DNA of 11,663 nucleotides from assembly GCA_001773295.1 (NCBI GenBank), contig MEWG01000012.1:1-11663 (forward strand), written 5' to 3'. Numbering within the stretch: position 1 is the first letter of the stretch; the number at the start of each line of letters is the position of its first letter. Below the pieces are notes generated by a model that saw only the letters and a list, made by a program, of their open reading frames with translations, was not told where the DNA came from and made no database searches. Origin of the DNA: a candidate division WWE3 bacterium RIFOXYD1_FULL_39_9. GTDB lineage: Bacteria > Patescibacteriota > WWE3 > UBA101185 > UBA10185. A program made the position numbers and the translations under genes. This document shows, one piece after another, positions 1-6,806 of this stretch.

Positions 1-1068
1 ATGGTTGTAAAAAACAGAAAACTAATTAAGGAATTTCAAGTACAAAGTAAAACTCATCCTGATAAAAGCATACGGGCCTATTATTTGGCTCTACAAAAGA
101 TTGCAAAAGAGTCACAAAAATTTAATCAATTTCTAGCTGATATCATTAATAAGCGAACAGATCTAACAGAGAAGCATTTAGCTAACCTTATGTATAGGTC
201 TACTCAATATATAATGATTTATCACAACGGCAAGAGGGATTTAGCCACTATGGAAATGGATGACTGGATCAAAGAGTATTCCGCTTTGTTAGACAATGAG
301 GCTTTGCTTGATACACACTACATACAAAACACTACAGAAAATACTCAAACTACAAAGTATCAGAGATATGCGGGACCCAAAGCCGCGCTCAAAGCTATTT
401 ATAAAAACAGACCGATTAATATTGCGGATATAGGTTGCGGATTAAACATCGGGTTGCCGGGTATAGAGCTTGATTATCCTTACATGCGCATCAAAGACAA
501 CACTGGCGACAGCACAATAAACAAACTAGTCAAAGATAGCGTAAACGTGAAAAAAGGGATTTCAGTCGATATAACTAACCCAAAAGAAAAACTAACTTGG
601 GCGCTGGCCTGTAGTTTTTATCCGGGGGAACTTGGTTCTTTGGAAGAAACAGAAACTCTAATTGAATTCTTGTGGAATAAGACTAAAACTGATTTTTATC
701 AGTATGATGCAAAAAATATTAACTCTCTTTGGAATGAAAAAAAACTTCCTAAATTAGACGCGGCAATTGCAAGTACATTTCTTTATCAACTCGAGGATGA
801 AGAAAGAGAAAAGACACTGAAAAATATAGGGAAGATCTTGAAACAAAATGGTATATTAATAGTAAATGACTTCGTAGAGGTAGATGGAACTCTTTCATGG
901 GACGTGGACTGGTTTGAAAAGGGAGGGTCCAGTTATAGAACAGTAGTTTTGGTAAAAACCAAAAGCGGTTTTTCGAGACCTTACGAATTTATTATCTGGA
1001 AAAACGCGAGGTGCAGAGAAGCATCTGCGGGTCGTGACTTTGATAAAGTTATTAACTTAAAAATCTAG
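1..1068 (+). CDS. Class I SAM-dependent methyltransferase-like protein
   Basis: The C-terminal two thirds carry the landmarks of a Rossmann-fold methyltransferase: the SAM-binding loop NIADIGCG at residues 140-147 (motif I), an acidic residue ending the next strand (D190), the motif IV-like strand LDAAIAST at 252-259, and the strand ILIVNDF at 285-291. The first ~130 residues are charged and helical, with no domain I recognise. There is no signal peptide or membrane segment, so it should be cytosolic. Substrate and product are unknown. The ATG is the very first base of the window, so the ribosome binding site cannot be seen and the true start could lie upstream. The stop is 28 bases before the next gene on the same strand, which suggests co-transcription. 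Methyltransferase fold is likely; catalytic activity is an inference. Confidence 0.75.
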   Translation: MVVKNRKLIKEFQVQSKTHPDKSIRAYYLALQKIAKESQKFNQFLADIINKRTDLTEKHLANLMYRSTQYIMIYHNGKRDLATMEMDDWIKEYSALLDNEALLDTHYIQNTTENTQTTKYQRYAGPKAALKAIYKNRPINIADIGCGLNIGLPGIELDYPYMRIKDNTGDSTINKLVKDSVNVKKGISVDITNPKEKLTWALACSFYPGELGSLEETETLIEFLWNKTKTDFYQYDAKNINSLWNEKKLPKLDAAIASTFLYQLEDEEREKTLKNIGKILKQNGILIVNDFVEVDGTLSWDVDWFEKGGSSYRTVVLVKTKSGFSRPYEFIIWKNARCREASAGRDFDKVINLKI

Positions 1069-1080
1069 GACAGGACTCGA

Positions 1081-1089
1081 AGGGAGGTG
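1081..1089 (+). promoter_or_regulatory. Strong Shine-Dalgarno site for the GlcG/HbpS-like gene
   Basis: AGGGAGGTG lies 7 bases before the TTG at 1097. It decides the start, because two TTG codons stand in tandem (1097 and 1100) and no ATG is nearby. It is one of only two clear Shine-Dalgarno sites in the window. Confidence 0.8.
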
Positions 1090-1096
1090 TGTCAAA

Positions 1097-1498
1097 TTGT
1101 TGACACTCGAAAAAGCTAAGAAAGCATTGGAGGCTGCTGAAAAGAAAGCGGCCGAACTGAACATCAAGGTATCGGTAGTTATAGTTGACGAAAGCGGTGT
1201 AATAATTGCTATTCATAGAATGGATGGGGCAGTTTCCGTCAGTCCTATGTTTGCAACCGCAAAAGCTTATACTTCCGGCACATTAGGTCTTCCCACAGGT
1301 GAAATAGCTAAATACGCAGGTCCGGACAAACCTTATTATGGTGTATCCGATTTGGATGGAGGAAAACTAACTACCGTCACAGGAGGGCTGCCTATAGTTA
1401 TTGCAGGAAAACTGTCAGGTGGGATTGGAGTAGGGGGGTCGTACGATGTTACTGAGGATTTAGCATGTGCGCAGGCAGGCGTTGATTCCATAAAATAA
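1097..1498 (+). CDS. GlcG/HbpS-family (DUF336) protein, possible small-molecule or heme binder
   Basis: This 133-residue protein has the usual length of the GlcG/HbpS family. It shows the family pattern: an N-terminal helix, the strand VSVVIVDESGVIIAIHRMDG (residues 25-44), the GGLPI turn at 96-100, and the C-terminal GGIGVGG loop at 108-114 followed by a D-x-x-CAQAG helix. Members are found with glycolate and diol utilisation genes, as the C-terminal domain of PduO proteins, and as HbpS, a heme-responsive partner of a sensor kinase in Streptomyces. No signal peptide is present, unlike secreted HbpS. It starts at TTG behind a strong Shine-Dalgarno site and sits between the methyltransferase-like gene (28 bases upstream) and a histidine kinase gene (31 bases downstream). 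The family is confident; the ligand and the link to the kinase are open. Confidence 0.85.
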   Translation: MLTLEKAKKALEAAEKKAAELNIKVSVVIVDESGVIIAIHRMDGAVSVSPMFATAKAYTSGTLGLPTGEIAKYAGPDKPYYGVSDLDGGKLTTVTGGLPIVIAGKLSGGIGVGGSYDVTEDLACAQAGVDSIK

Positions 1499-1513
1499 GT
1501 TCGTTTATACGTG

Positions 1514-1522
1514 TGGTAACAT
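1514..1522 (+). promoter_or_regulatory. Possible extended -10 promoter for the histidine kinase gene
   Basis: TGG followed by TAACAT matches an extended -10 element (TGn plus hexamer) and ends 7 bases before the ATG at 1530. Transcription would start on or beside the start codon, giving a leaderless mRNA. No -35 box is evident at the usual distance, and no Shine-Dalgarno site precedes the ATG. Read-through from the upstream gene is also possible. Confidence 0.35.
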
Positions 1523-1529
1523 TATTCTA

Positions 1530-2927
1530 ATGCCCAATAATAAGCTCACGCCAGATACGCTTAATACGTTAGACGCGTTGTGGAAACTGGAAAAGATCAT
1601 TCTGGACACTCTAGACTTTAGAGAAGTAGTACAAAAAGTTGTCGACGCAATCCTTACTGAATTAGGTTATCTTGACCTCGGATATAAGGTAGTAGTTTTG
1701 GCACTTGTTGACGAAGATGAGCAAGTGTTAAAAAGGGTCTCACTTTCACAAACCACTGAAGCAAGAAAAACACGTGAAGTTTCCGAATTACCTTTTGATC
1801 AGATTGTTATCCCATTAAATGAAGAAAAAAATCTATGCATAAAAGCTCTAAAAGAGGGGACAGTTCAAATTACTCAATATTTTCCTGACATTCTGACGCC
1901 TCCAATTTCGCCGGAAAACGCAATAGCCTCACAGAAAAACGCAGGGATTAAGACAAGCATGGTGTACCCGCTGCAAATAAAAGGTAAAAGTATTGGAATA
2001 ATGATCTTTAGCATGAATAAGCGTGAGGAAGAGGTAACAGATCAAGAGAAAGCGTTACTTAGATACTTTAGCGACTTAGTCGCAATGGCCGTACAAAACT
2101 CCAAATTGTATTCACACCTTGAAGTTGAAAGGTCTCAACTTAAAATTTTAAATGAAAAATTAGAACAATTAGATAGATTGAAGGATGACTTCCTTTCAGT
2201 GGCGTCTCATGAGCTTAGAACTCCTATGACCATAATTAAAAGTTACCTCTGGATGCTTAACGCAGGAAAAGGGGGCCAGCTCAACCAAAAGCAAACAGAA
2301 TATCTGAACAAAGCAGTCACAAGTACCGAAAGAATGATTGCCTTAATAAATGACATGCTGAACATATCCAGAATGGAGCAGGGTAGGGTAGAGTTTGATA
2401 TTAAGAAACTGGATATTGTTGAGTTAATTAGAGATATTTTAGTTGATCTTAAAGTTAAGGCTGACGAGAGAAAAATATATCTGGAATTAGAAAATCAAAA
2501 TGAACAGATGTTTGGATTTACTGACCTGGGCAAGTTTACTGAGATACTGATTAATCTTATTGGCAACTCACTTAAATTTACCAGAGAGGGAGGTATCAAA
2601 GTTAAAGTTACTGAAGATGACAACTATGTTAATGTTTCCGTGATAGATACGGGCGCCGGCATTTCTATCGAAGATCAAAAACACCTTTTCCATAAGTTTG
2701 GTCGTTTAGATAACTCTTACCAGACCGTTGCAGAATCAGGAGGTACGGGATTGGGACTTTACATAGTAAAACTTTACATAGAGGGCATGAGAGGTACGGT
2801 TCAAGCGTCCTCTGATGGAATAAACAAGGGAAGCACTTTTTCGTTTACAATTCCAAAGAGTCCGCCTCCGGCACAACCAAAAACAGATTTAACTAAACAG
2901 CCTGAAGTAACTATTGTTAAAAATTAG
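1530..2927 (+). CDS. Soluble GAF-domain sensor histidine kinase
   Basis: Order of parts: a GAF-type sensor at about residues 15-190 (typical YPLQIKGKSIGIMIF strands at 146-160), a coiled-coil linker at ~190-218, a dimerisation/phosphoacceptor helix with the H-box FLSVASHELRTP (predicted phospho-histidine H227), and an HATPase_c domain. The latter has an N-box NLIGNSLKF (N342, N346), a G1 box DTGAGIS at 373-379, an F-box-like HLFHKFGR, and a G2 box GGTGLGL at 404-410. All boxes are intact, so it should be an active kinase. The C-terminal ~25 residues are a proline- and lysine-rich tail. No transmembrane segment or signal peptide exists, so the kinase is predicted to be cytosolic. No response regulator lies in the window. 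It converges with pilD, with 19 bases between the stops. The GAF ligand is unknown. Confidence 0.93.
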   Translation: MPNNKLTPDTLNTLDALWKLEKIILDTLDFREVVQKVVDAILTELGYLDLGYKVVVLALVDEDEQVLKRVSLSQTTEARKTREVSELPFDQIVIPLNEEKNLCIKALKEGTVQITQYFPDILTPPISPENAIASQKNAGIKTSMVYPLQIKGKSIGIMIFSMNKREEEVTDQEKALLRYFSDLVAMAVQNSKLYSHLEVERSQLKILNEKLEQLDRLKDDFLSVASHELRTPMTIIKSYLWMLNAGKGGQLNQKQTEYLNKAVTSTERMIALINDMLNISRMEQGRVEFDIKKLDIVELIRDILVDLKVKADERKIYLELENQNEQMFGFTDLGKFTEILINLIGNSLKFTREGGIKVKVTEDDNYVNVSVIDTGAGISIEDQKHLFHKFGRLDNSYQTVAESGGTGLGLYIVKLYIEGMRGTVQASSDGINKGSTFSFTIPKSPPPAQPKTDLTKQPEVTIVKN

Positions 2928-2946
2928 ATAAGCTTAAAATAGTTTT

Positions 2947-3825
2947 CTAAAGAAAATTAAAATACCAGTCTAAAATTTCAGTTCCCCAGGTAAATGCAAT
3001 TATACTTCCGATTATCAAAAAAGGTCCGAATGGAATGACATCCTTCATGCCTTTTTTCTTTAGAACCATGAGCACAACACTGTAAACCGCTCCAAATAAA
3101 AAGCCTAAAAAAATTGCGAGAATATTATTCGGAAAGCCGTTAAACAGACCGATCAGCAACCCGAGCTTCACGTCACCGCCACCCATGCCTCTGCCACGTG
3201 TAATGTAAATGAGAAACAAGAAAAAAGCCGCGATACCAAAGGAACTTATAAACAACAAAATAAATCTTTTCAGAGCTGCAATTACTTCATAATTCCAAAG
3301 TCCCGCCTGCAATAAATATTTTCCAAAAGCGTCGCCTGCAAGTTGATTGTAATAAACTGCTAAATCATACGTGGTGATAGCAACTAAAGAAATTATTACA
3401 AAAGCAATTGCAGTAAACACGACCTTATCAGGCAATAACGAATATTTTGCGTCAGTCAAAAATAAAATCAGGTAAAAGTACAAGACCACGGCTATATAAA
3501 CAAACATAATTAAGGTGTACTGGGAAAAGTTACTAAATAGTGAAGTAATTATTGCAGAATATACAAGAAGCAGTCCGGATAATATCTCAGATAATGGATA
3601 ATAAAGGGATAATTTTGTTCCGCAAAAAGTACAGCGGCCTTTTTGAAAAAAATATGAAAGAACCGGAACAAGATTTTGAGGTTCGAGTGGTTTATTACAG
3701 TGATCGCATTTTGAACGACCTGTAAGTATCGTCTCTCCGGTTATAGTTCTATCTGAAACTAGGTTGATAAATGAACCAAAGAAAGTACCCGCCACAAATA
3801 CAAAAAAATAATAGATATAACCCAT
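2947..3825 (-). CDS. pilD: Type IV prepilin peptidase and N-methyltransferase (PilD/GspO family, A24)
   Basis: This polytopic membrane aspartyl protease of 292 residues would cleave the leader of the adjacent prepilin and N-methylate the new N-terminus. Visible marks are the N-terminal GTFFGSFINL, a cytoplasmic zinc-type loop with two C-x-x-C pairs (C40/C43 and C65/C68), the first catalytic aspartate D125 in LTDAKYSLLPD, and the second, D218, in GMGGGDVKLG. Both aspartates and all four cysteines are present, so both activities are expected. About seven or eight hydrophobic segments are visible. Between residues ~150 and 185 lies a longer stretch before the helix leading to D218. The gene follows the pilin terminator and has no Shine-Dalgarno site; a TAGAAT box lies 7 bases before the ATG, suggesting a separate leaderless transcript. 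Confidence 0.95.
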   Translation of the reverse strand: MGYIYYFFVFVAGTFFGSFINLVSDRTITGETILTGRSKCDHCNKPLEPQNLVPVLSYFFQKGRCTFCGTKLSLYYPLSEILSGLLLVYSAIITSLFSNFSQYTLIMFVYIAVVLYFYLILFLTDAKYSLLPDKVVFTAIAFVIISLVAITTYDLAVYYNQLAGDAFGKYLLQAGLWNYEVIAALKRFILLFISSFGIAAFFLFLIYITRGRGMGGGDVKLGLLIGLFNGFPNNILAIFLGFLFGAVYSVVLMVLKKKGMKDVIPFGPFLIIGSIIAFTWGTEILDWYFNFL

Positions 3826-3832
3826 ATAAACT

Positions 3833-3838
3833 ATTCTA
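3833..3838 (-). promoter_or_regulatory. Possible -10 box for a leaderless pilD transcript
   Basis: On the minus strand TAGAAT is followed by 7 bases and then the pilD ATG, with no Shine-Dalgarno site between. No convincing -35 box is seen; the upstream sequence is the T-rich tail of the pilin terminator. This is an inference from spacing and from similar arrangements at other genes here. Confidence 0.3.
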
Positions 3839-3854
3839 CTACAAAAACACAGCT

Positions 3855-3887
3855 ACAAAAACAGGGCGGCGCTGTTAAGCACCGCCC
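3855..3887 (-). terminator. Rho-independent terminator of the pilin gene
   Basis: On the minus strand, GGGCGGTGCT and AGCGCCGCCC form a 10-base-pair stem around a TAAC loop (3864-3887), followed by TGTTTTTGT. The stem holds one T-G wobble on this strand; on the plus strand the same position is a C-A mismatch, so the hairpin is stronger for minus-strand RNA. It lies between the pilin stop and the pilD start and would separate their expression. The plus strand also has a T run after the stem (3891-3898), so some bidirectional activity is possible. Confidence 0.88.
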
Positions 3888-3928
3888 ATGATTTTTTTAT
3901 CTATAATCACAGGCAGTGAGTTACAGAT

Positions 3929-4423
3929 TTAGTTAATAAGCGTCAACGTTGTACCTTTTTCGTATATCGCGGCGTTATTACCTCCATCTGTAGTCATTTT
4001 AGCCAGATTATCCGCATGCTCGAGAACTGCATTTACCTCAAAGTTTGTTGCGTCTGAAGCATATGTATAGATATTAGGTGCAGTGTTCAACGGATCGGTA
4101 GGAAGTGCAGCAATAAACTTGGATAAACCAGTCTTGTTTAAAGGAATAGTGAAAGGAACGTAACCGGTTCCATCTACTGCCGTGTCTCCTGTACTTGTAC
4201 AGTTAGCACATCCTGTTGTGTCGGTTATTAAGATTTCTCCGTCTGCTAAAGCAAGGTTAATTGCTTGTACCAGAGTATCGATATCCTGTAATCGTTTTGA
4301 GTCTCTACCTTTTTGAACCATTGACTGCGGATTAATTGCAATTAACAATGCACCGGCTAAAACTGCTACGATTGCGATAACAACCAGCAACTCTATAAGT
4401 GTAAAACCTTTTTGTTTTGTCAT
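3929..4423 (-). CDS. Type IV prepilin (major pilin-like / pseudopilin)
   Basis: The protein has a class III signal: a short basic leader MTKQKG, then F7 and E11 (+1 and +5 of the mature protein) in GFTLIELLVVIAIVAV, and a hydrophobic helix to about residue 30. PilD should cut after G6. The helix continues as an amphipathic segment (RDSKRLQDIDTLVQAI, 40-55). The globular part ends with LPTDPLN (107-113), a Y-T-Y strand and FEVNAVLE, a pattern common in small bacterial pilins and GspG-like pseudopilins. The only two cysteines form a C-x-x-C (C72, C75). The gene has its own promoter, a Shine-Dalgarno site and a terminator, as expected for an abundant structural subunit. Whether it is the major pilin or a minor one cannot be told from sequence alone. 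Confidence 0.93.
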   Translation of the reverse strand: MTKQKGFTLIELLVVIAIVAVLAGALLIAINPQSMVQKGRDSKRLQDIDTLVQAINLALADGEILITDTTGCANCTSTGDTAVDGTGYVPFTIPLNKTGLSKFIAALPTDPLNTAPNIYTYASDATNFEVNAVLEHADNLAKMTTDGGNNAAIYEKGTTLTLIN

Positions 4424-4442
4424 ATTTACTTTTTGTGTTGTT

Positions 4443-4452
4443 TCACCTCCCC
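4443..4452 (-). promoter_or_regulatory. Shine-Dalgarno site of the pilin, at unusually long spacing
   Basis: On the minus strand GGGGAGGTGA, a near-perfect complement to the 16S rRNA 3' end, is followed by 19 A-rich bases before the pilin ATG. Normal spacing is about 5-9. No in-frame ATG, GTG or TTG lies nearer, and the overlapping GTG is out of frame. Confidence 0.65.
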
Positions 4453-4471
4453 TCGGTTCATTACAAATTTA

Positions 4472-4477
4472 ATTATA
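4472..4477 (-). promoter_or_regulatory. Pilin promoter -10 box
   Basis: A perfect TATAAT on the minus strand gives a predicted transcript start near 4465 and a leader of about 41 bases containing the Shine-Dalgarno site. The -35 region at 17 bases (TTATTA, 4495-4500) matches the consensus at only three positions. A second TATAAT lies upstream at 4505-4510, also without a good -35 box. Confidence 0.55.
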
Positions 4478-4520
4478 TCTCACTCTGCTCGATGTAATAA
4501 GTTTATTATACAAATCACAA

Positions 4521-5723
4521 TTAAATCGCACTAGTAATTTTATATATTGGTGTAATGATCGAAATGATTAAAAATCCTACCATCGTACCTAACATGACCA
4601 ATATGATTGGCTCCAAAGCAGAGGATAATCCTTTAATCAAATGGTCAAGTTCACCGTCATAGTAGTTTGCAACTCTGTCCAAAACTTCGTCCATTTTACC
4701 TGTTTCTTCACCAACACTTGCCATTTGGCCAACAACCGGCGGAAATATTGGGTTGCCTTTAAAATATGCTGACAAGGGATTACCTTTTTCAACCTGTTTG
4801 GCGGCTTCAAGTGCGGCTTTTTGGTATGTATGGCTTGTAACAACTGACGAAACGATATTCAACGCCTCGACAATTGGAATTGCAGATGTCATTAGTAAGG
4901 ATAAAGTACGCATATACTGTGAAAGTTCTTTAAGTCTATTTATTTTTCCAAAGACCGGAAGTCTAAAAACTGTTTCGGTTACCAAAAATCTTCCTTCATC
5001 AGTTTTTAAAGCATACCTAATTAAAAGGATTGCGATTACAGTTCCAATTAATAGCGGCAATTTATAATTGACCATAAAATCCGATGTGGCTATCATCGCC
5101 TGAGTTACAGCGGGTAGGGGAACATTAAGCCCTTTATACATATCTGCGAGTTTAGGAACTACAAAGATCATTAATATTACAAAAACACCCAACATTGCTA
5201 TAAAGACAATGATTGGATAAACCATTGCGGCTTTAAACTTAGAATTTAATTCACGATCCGCCTCCATGGTGGTAGCAAGTCTTCTTAGAATTTCATCCAT
5301 TCTACCTGATGATTCACCCGCATTGACTAGCGCCTGGTATGTAGATGGAAAGACTGACGGATATCTGCCAAGTGCAGCTGACAAGGACGAGCCTCCTTCA
5401 ACTGAACGCAGTATGTCTGTTAACATTTTTTTGAAAGTGTTATTTTGGGTTTGAGAAGCCAAAACCTCTAAGGCGCGCGATATGGGCAAGCCTGCGGAGA
5501 TCATTGTAGAGAATTGTCTTGTAAAGGAGACAACTTCACCACCGGGCACACCACGAAAGCTTAAAATTTGATCAAGTATCGTGTCTTTGCGCTCCTCCAA
5601 AGAAACTACGTACAAGCCCTGAGTTTTTAGTAAATTCAAAGCTAATTCTTTTGTACGTGCATCAACTGTACCTGAACGAGAGGACCCTGAAACATCTTTT
5701 GCTACGTATTTATAAATAGCCAT
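4521..5723 (-). CDS. pilC: Type IV pilus inner-membrane platform protein (PilC/GspF family)
   Basis: This is the membrane platform on which the PilB and PilT ATPases act during pilus growth and retraction. Its 400 residues match the family length. An N-terminal soluble segment (MAIYKYVAKD start, ~1-60) precedes two T2SSF repeats at about 66-189 and 267-391. Each repeat has the signature turn: GESSGRMDEIL at 136-146 and GEETGKMDEVLDRVA at 338-352. Membrane segments are seen at about 168-190, 221-238 and 371-393. The gene begins 3 bases after the pilT stop, so it is part of the pilB-pilT-pilC transcript; an AAAGGAAAG stretch inside the end of pilT may serve as its ribosome binding site. Nothing is missing or broken. 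Confidence 0.96.
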   Translation of the reverse strand: MAIYKYVAKDVSGSSRSGTVDARTKELALNLLKTQGLYVVSLEERKDTILDQILSFRGVPGGEVVSFTRQFSTMISAGLPISRALEVLASQTQNNTFKKMLTDILRSVEGGSSLSAALGRYPSVFPSTYQALVNAGESSGRMDEILRRLATTMEADRELNSKFKAAMVYPIIVFIAMLGVFVILMIFVVPKLADMYKGLNVPLPAVTQAMIATSDFMVNYKLPLLIGTVIAILLIRYALKTDEGRFLVTETVFRLPVFGKINRLKELSQYMRTLSLLMTSAIPIVEALNIVSSVVTSHTYQKAALEAAKQVEKGNPLSAYFKGNPIFPPVVGQMASVGEETGKMDEVLDRVANYYDGELDHLIKGLSSALEPIILVMLGTMVGFLIISIITPIYKITSAI

Positions 5724-5726
5724 ATG

Positions 5727-6806
5727 TTAAAGCTTTCCTTTAGAAACAAGATCCAAAAGTCTTTTTAATTCGTCTGGTTTGGAGGTGTACTTTGCAGCGA
5801 CATCGTAATCGACAAGACCGCCACTTACGTGAATTGCAAGACTTCTTTCAAGACTAATCATTCCAACTTGGGCGCTAGTGTTAATAACATTATCAAGCAT
5901 GTGCGTTTTACCCTCACGGACGATATTTTTAACTGCATCTGTTCCTAACATTATCTCTACAGCCGGAACCATGCCTTTCTTTTCTGACGGAAGAAGTCTC
6001 TGCGAGATGATAACTTCAATTACTTGCGCAAGCTGAACACGAACTTCAGCACGTTTTGATTCTGGGAAAGAGGCAATAATACGTTCAATTGTGTGCGAGG
6101 CAGATGTAGTATGCAGAGTTGCAAAGACTAAGTGACCTGTTTCGGAAATCTGGAGGGCAGCAGACATAGTTTCTATATCTCGCATTTCTCCAATTAAAAC
6201 TACATTCGGGTCCTGTCTGAGAATAGACTTTAGTGCAACTTCCCAAGAGTGAGTATCCAAAAACATTTCTCTTTGCTCGATTAAAGATTTCTTATTTGTA
6301 AACACGTACTCGATAGGATCTTCAACCGTTAGTATGTGCTCGGATCTCGAATCATTTATCCTATCTATCATTGCGGCAAGAGTGGTTGATTTACCTTGCC
6401 CAGTAGGACCTACGACTAACACAAGCCCTTGTTTAAGATCGCAGATATTTATTAAATTTGAAGGTAAGCCTAAACTCTCGATACTTGGTATAACAAGAGG
6501 AATAACTCTTAATGCTACTGAGGGGTAACCTTTTTGATAAAAGGCGTTTACTCTAAACCTCGACTTAGTACCTAATGAAATCGAAAAATCCAGTTCTTTA
6601 TTTACTTCTAAAATTTGACGCTGATCTTGGTCTAAAATCTGTGAAAGAAAAAACTCAACGTCATCTACCGTAAAGGGAGGCATATCCTCCATCACAGAAA
6701 GCTTTGTATTAATTCTTAAAAATGGCTTAGCTCCTACAACAACATGAAGATCTGAAGAATTCGCAGCTATGGTTTTTTCCAATAGTTGGGTAGCATTTAT
6801 TTTCAT
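5727..6806 (-). CDS. pilT: Pilus retraction ATPase (PilT family)
   Basis: This hexameric secretion-type ATPase is thought to power pilus disassembly. Its 359 residues match PilT. The N-terminal PAS-like domain includes the start SSDLHVVVGAKP (17-28). Walker A is GPTGQGKST (133-141, K139), the Asp-box region HILTVEDPIEY is at 157-167, Walker B is VVLIGEMRD (202-210, E207), and the His-box region GHLVFATLHT is at 224-233. The PilT-typical C-terminal motif appears as AVKNIVRE at 291-298, close to the AIRNLIRE linked to retraction. A glutamine stands in Walker A where serine is usual, at a variable position. The start ATG overlaps the pilB stop by four bases (ATGA), which indicates translational coupling. 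There is no C-x-x-C zinc module, which separates it from PilB. Confidence 0.96.
   Translation of the reverse strand: MKINATQLLEKTIAANSSDLHVVVGAKPFLRINTKLSVMEDMPPFTVDDVEFFLSQILDQDQRQILEVNKELDFSISLGTKSRFRVNAFYQKGYPSVALRVIPLVIPSIESLGLPSNLINICDLKQGLVLVVGPTGQGKSTTLAAMIDRINDSRSEHILTVEDPIEYVFTNKKSLIEQREMFLDTHSWEVALKSILRQDPNVVLIGEMRDIETMSAALQISETGHLVFATLHTTSASHTIERIIASFPESKRAEVRVQLAQVIEVIISQRLLPSEKKGMVPAVEIMLGTDAVKNIVREGKTHMLDNVINTSAQVGMISLERSLAIHVSGGLVDYDVAAKYTSKPDELKRLLDLVSKGKL

Noticed and set aside
2941..2958. A weak hairpin AGTTTTC-TAAA-GAAAATT between the convergent kinase and pilD stops
   Set aside because: The stem is almost all A-T with a G-T wobble, it overlaps the pilD stop, and no U run follows on the plus strand; it is not convincing as a terminator.
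4753..5067. Open frames on the strand opposite pilC and in other genes (for example 5266-5454, 6334-6528, 7521-7733, 9793-10029, 10831-11028)
   Set aside because: They lie wholly within well-supported genes in antisense or other frames, show no family motif and no ribosome binding site.
6803..6806. Possible UGA recoding, as in Gracilibacteria and Absconditabacteria
   Set aside because: The TGA here ends pilB at the expected family length and overlaps the pilT ATG in a normal ATGA coupling, so UGA acts as a stop.
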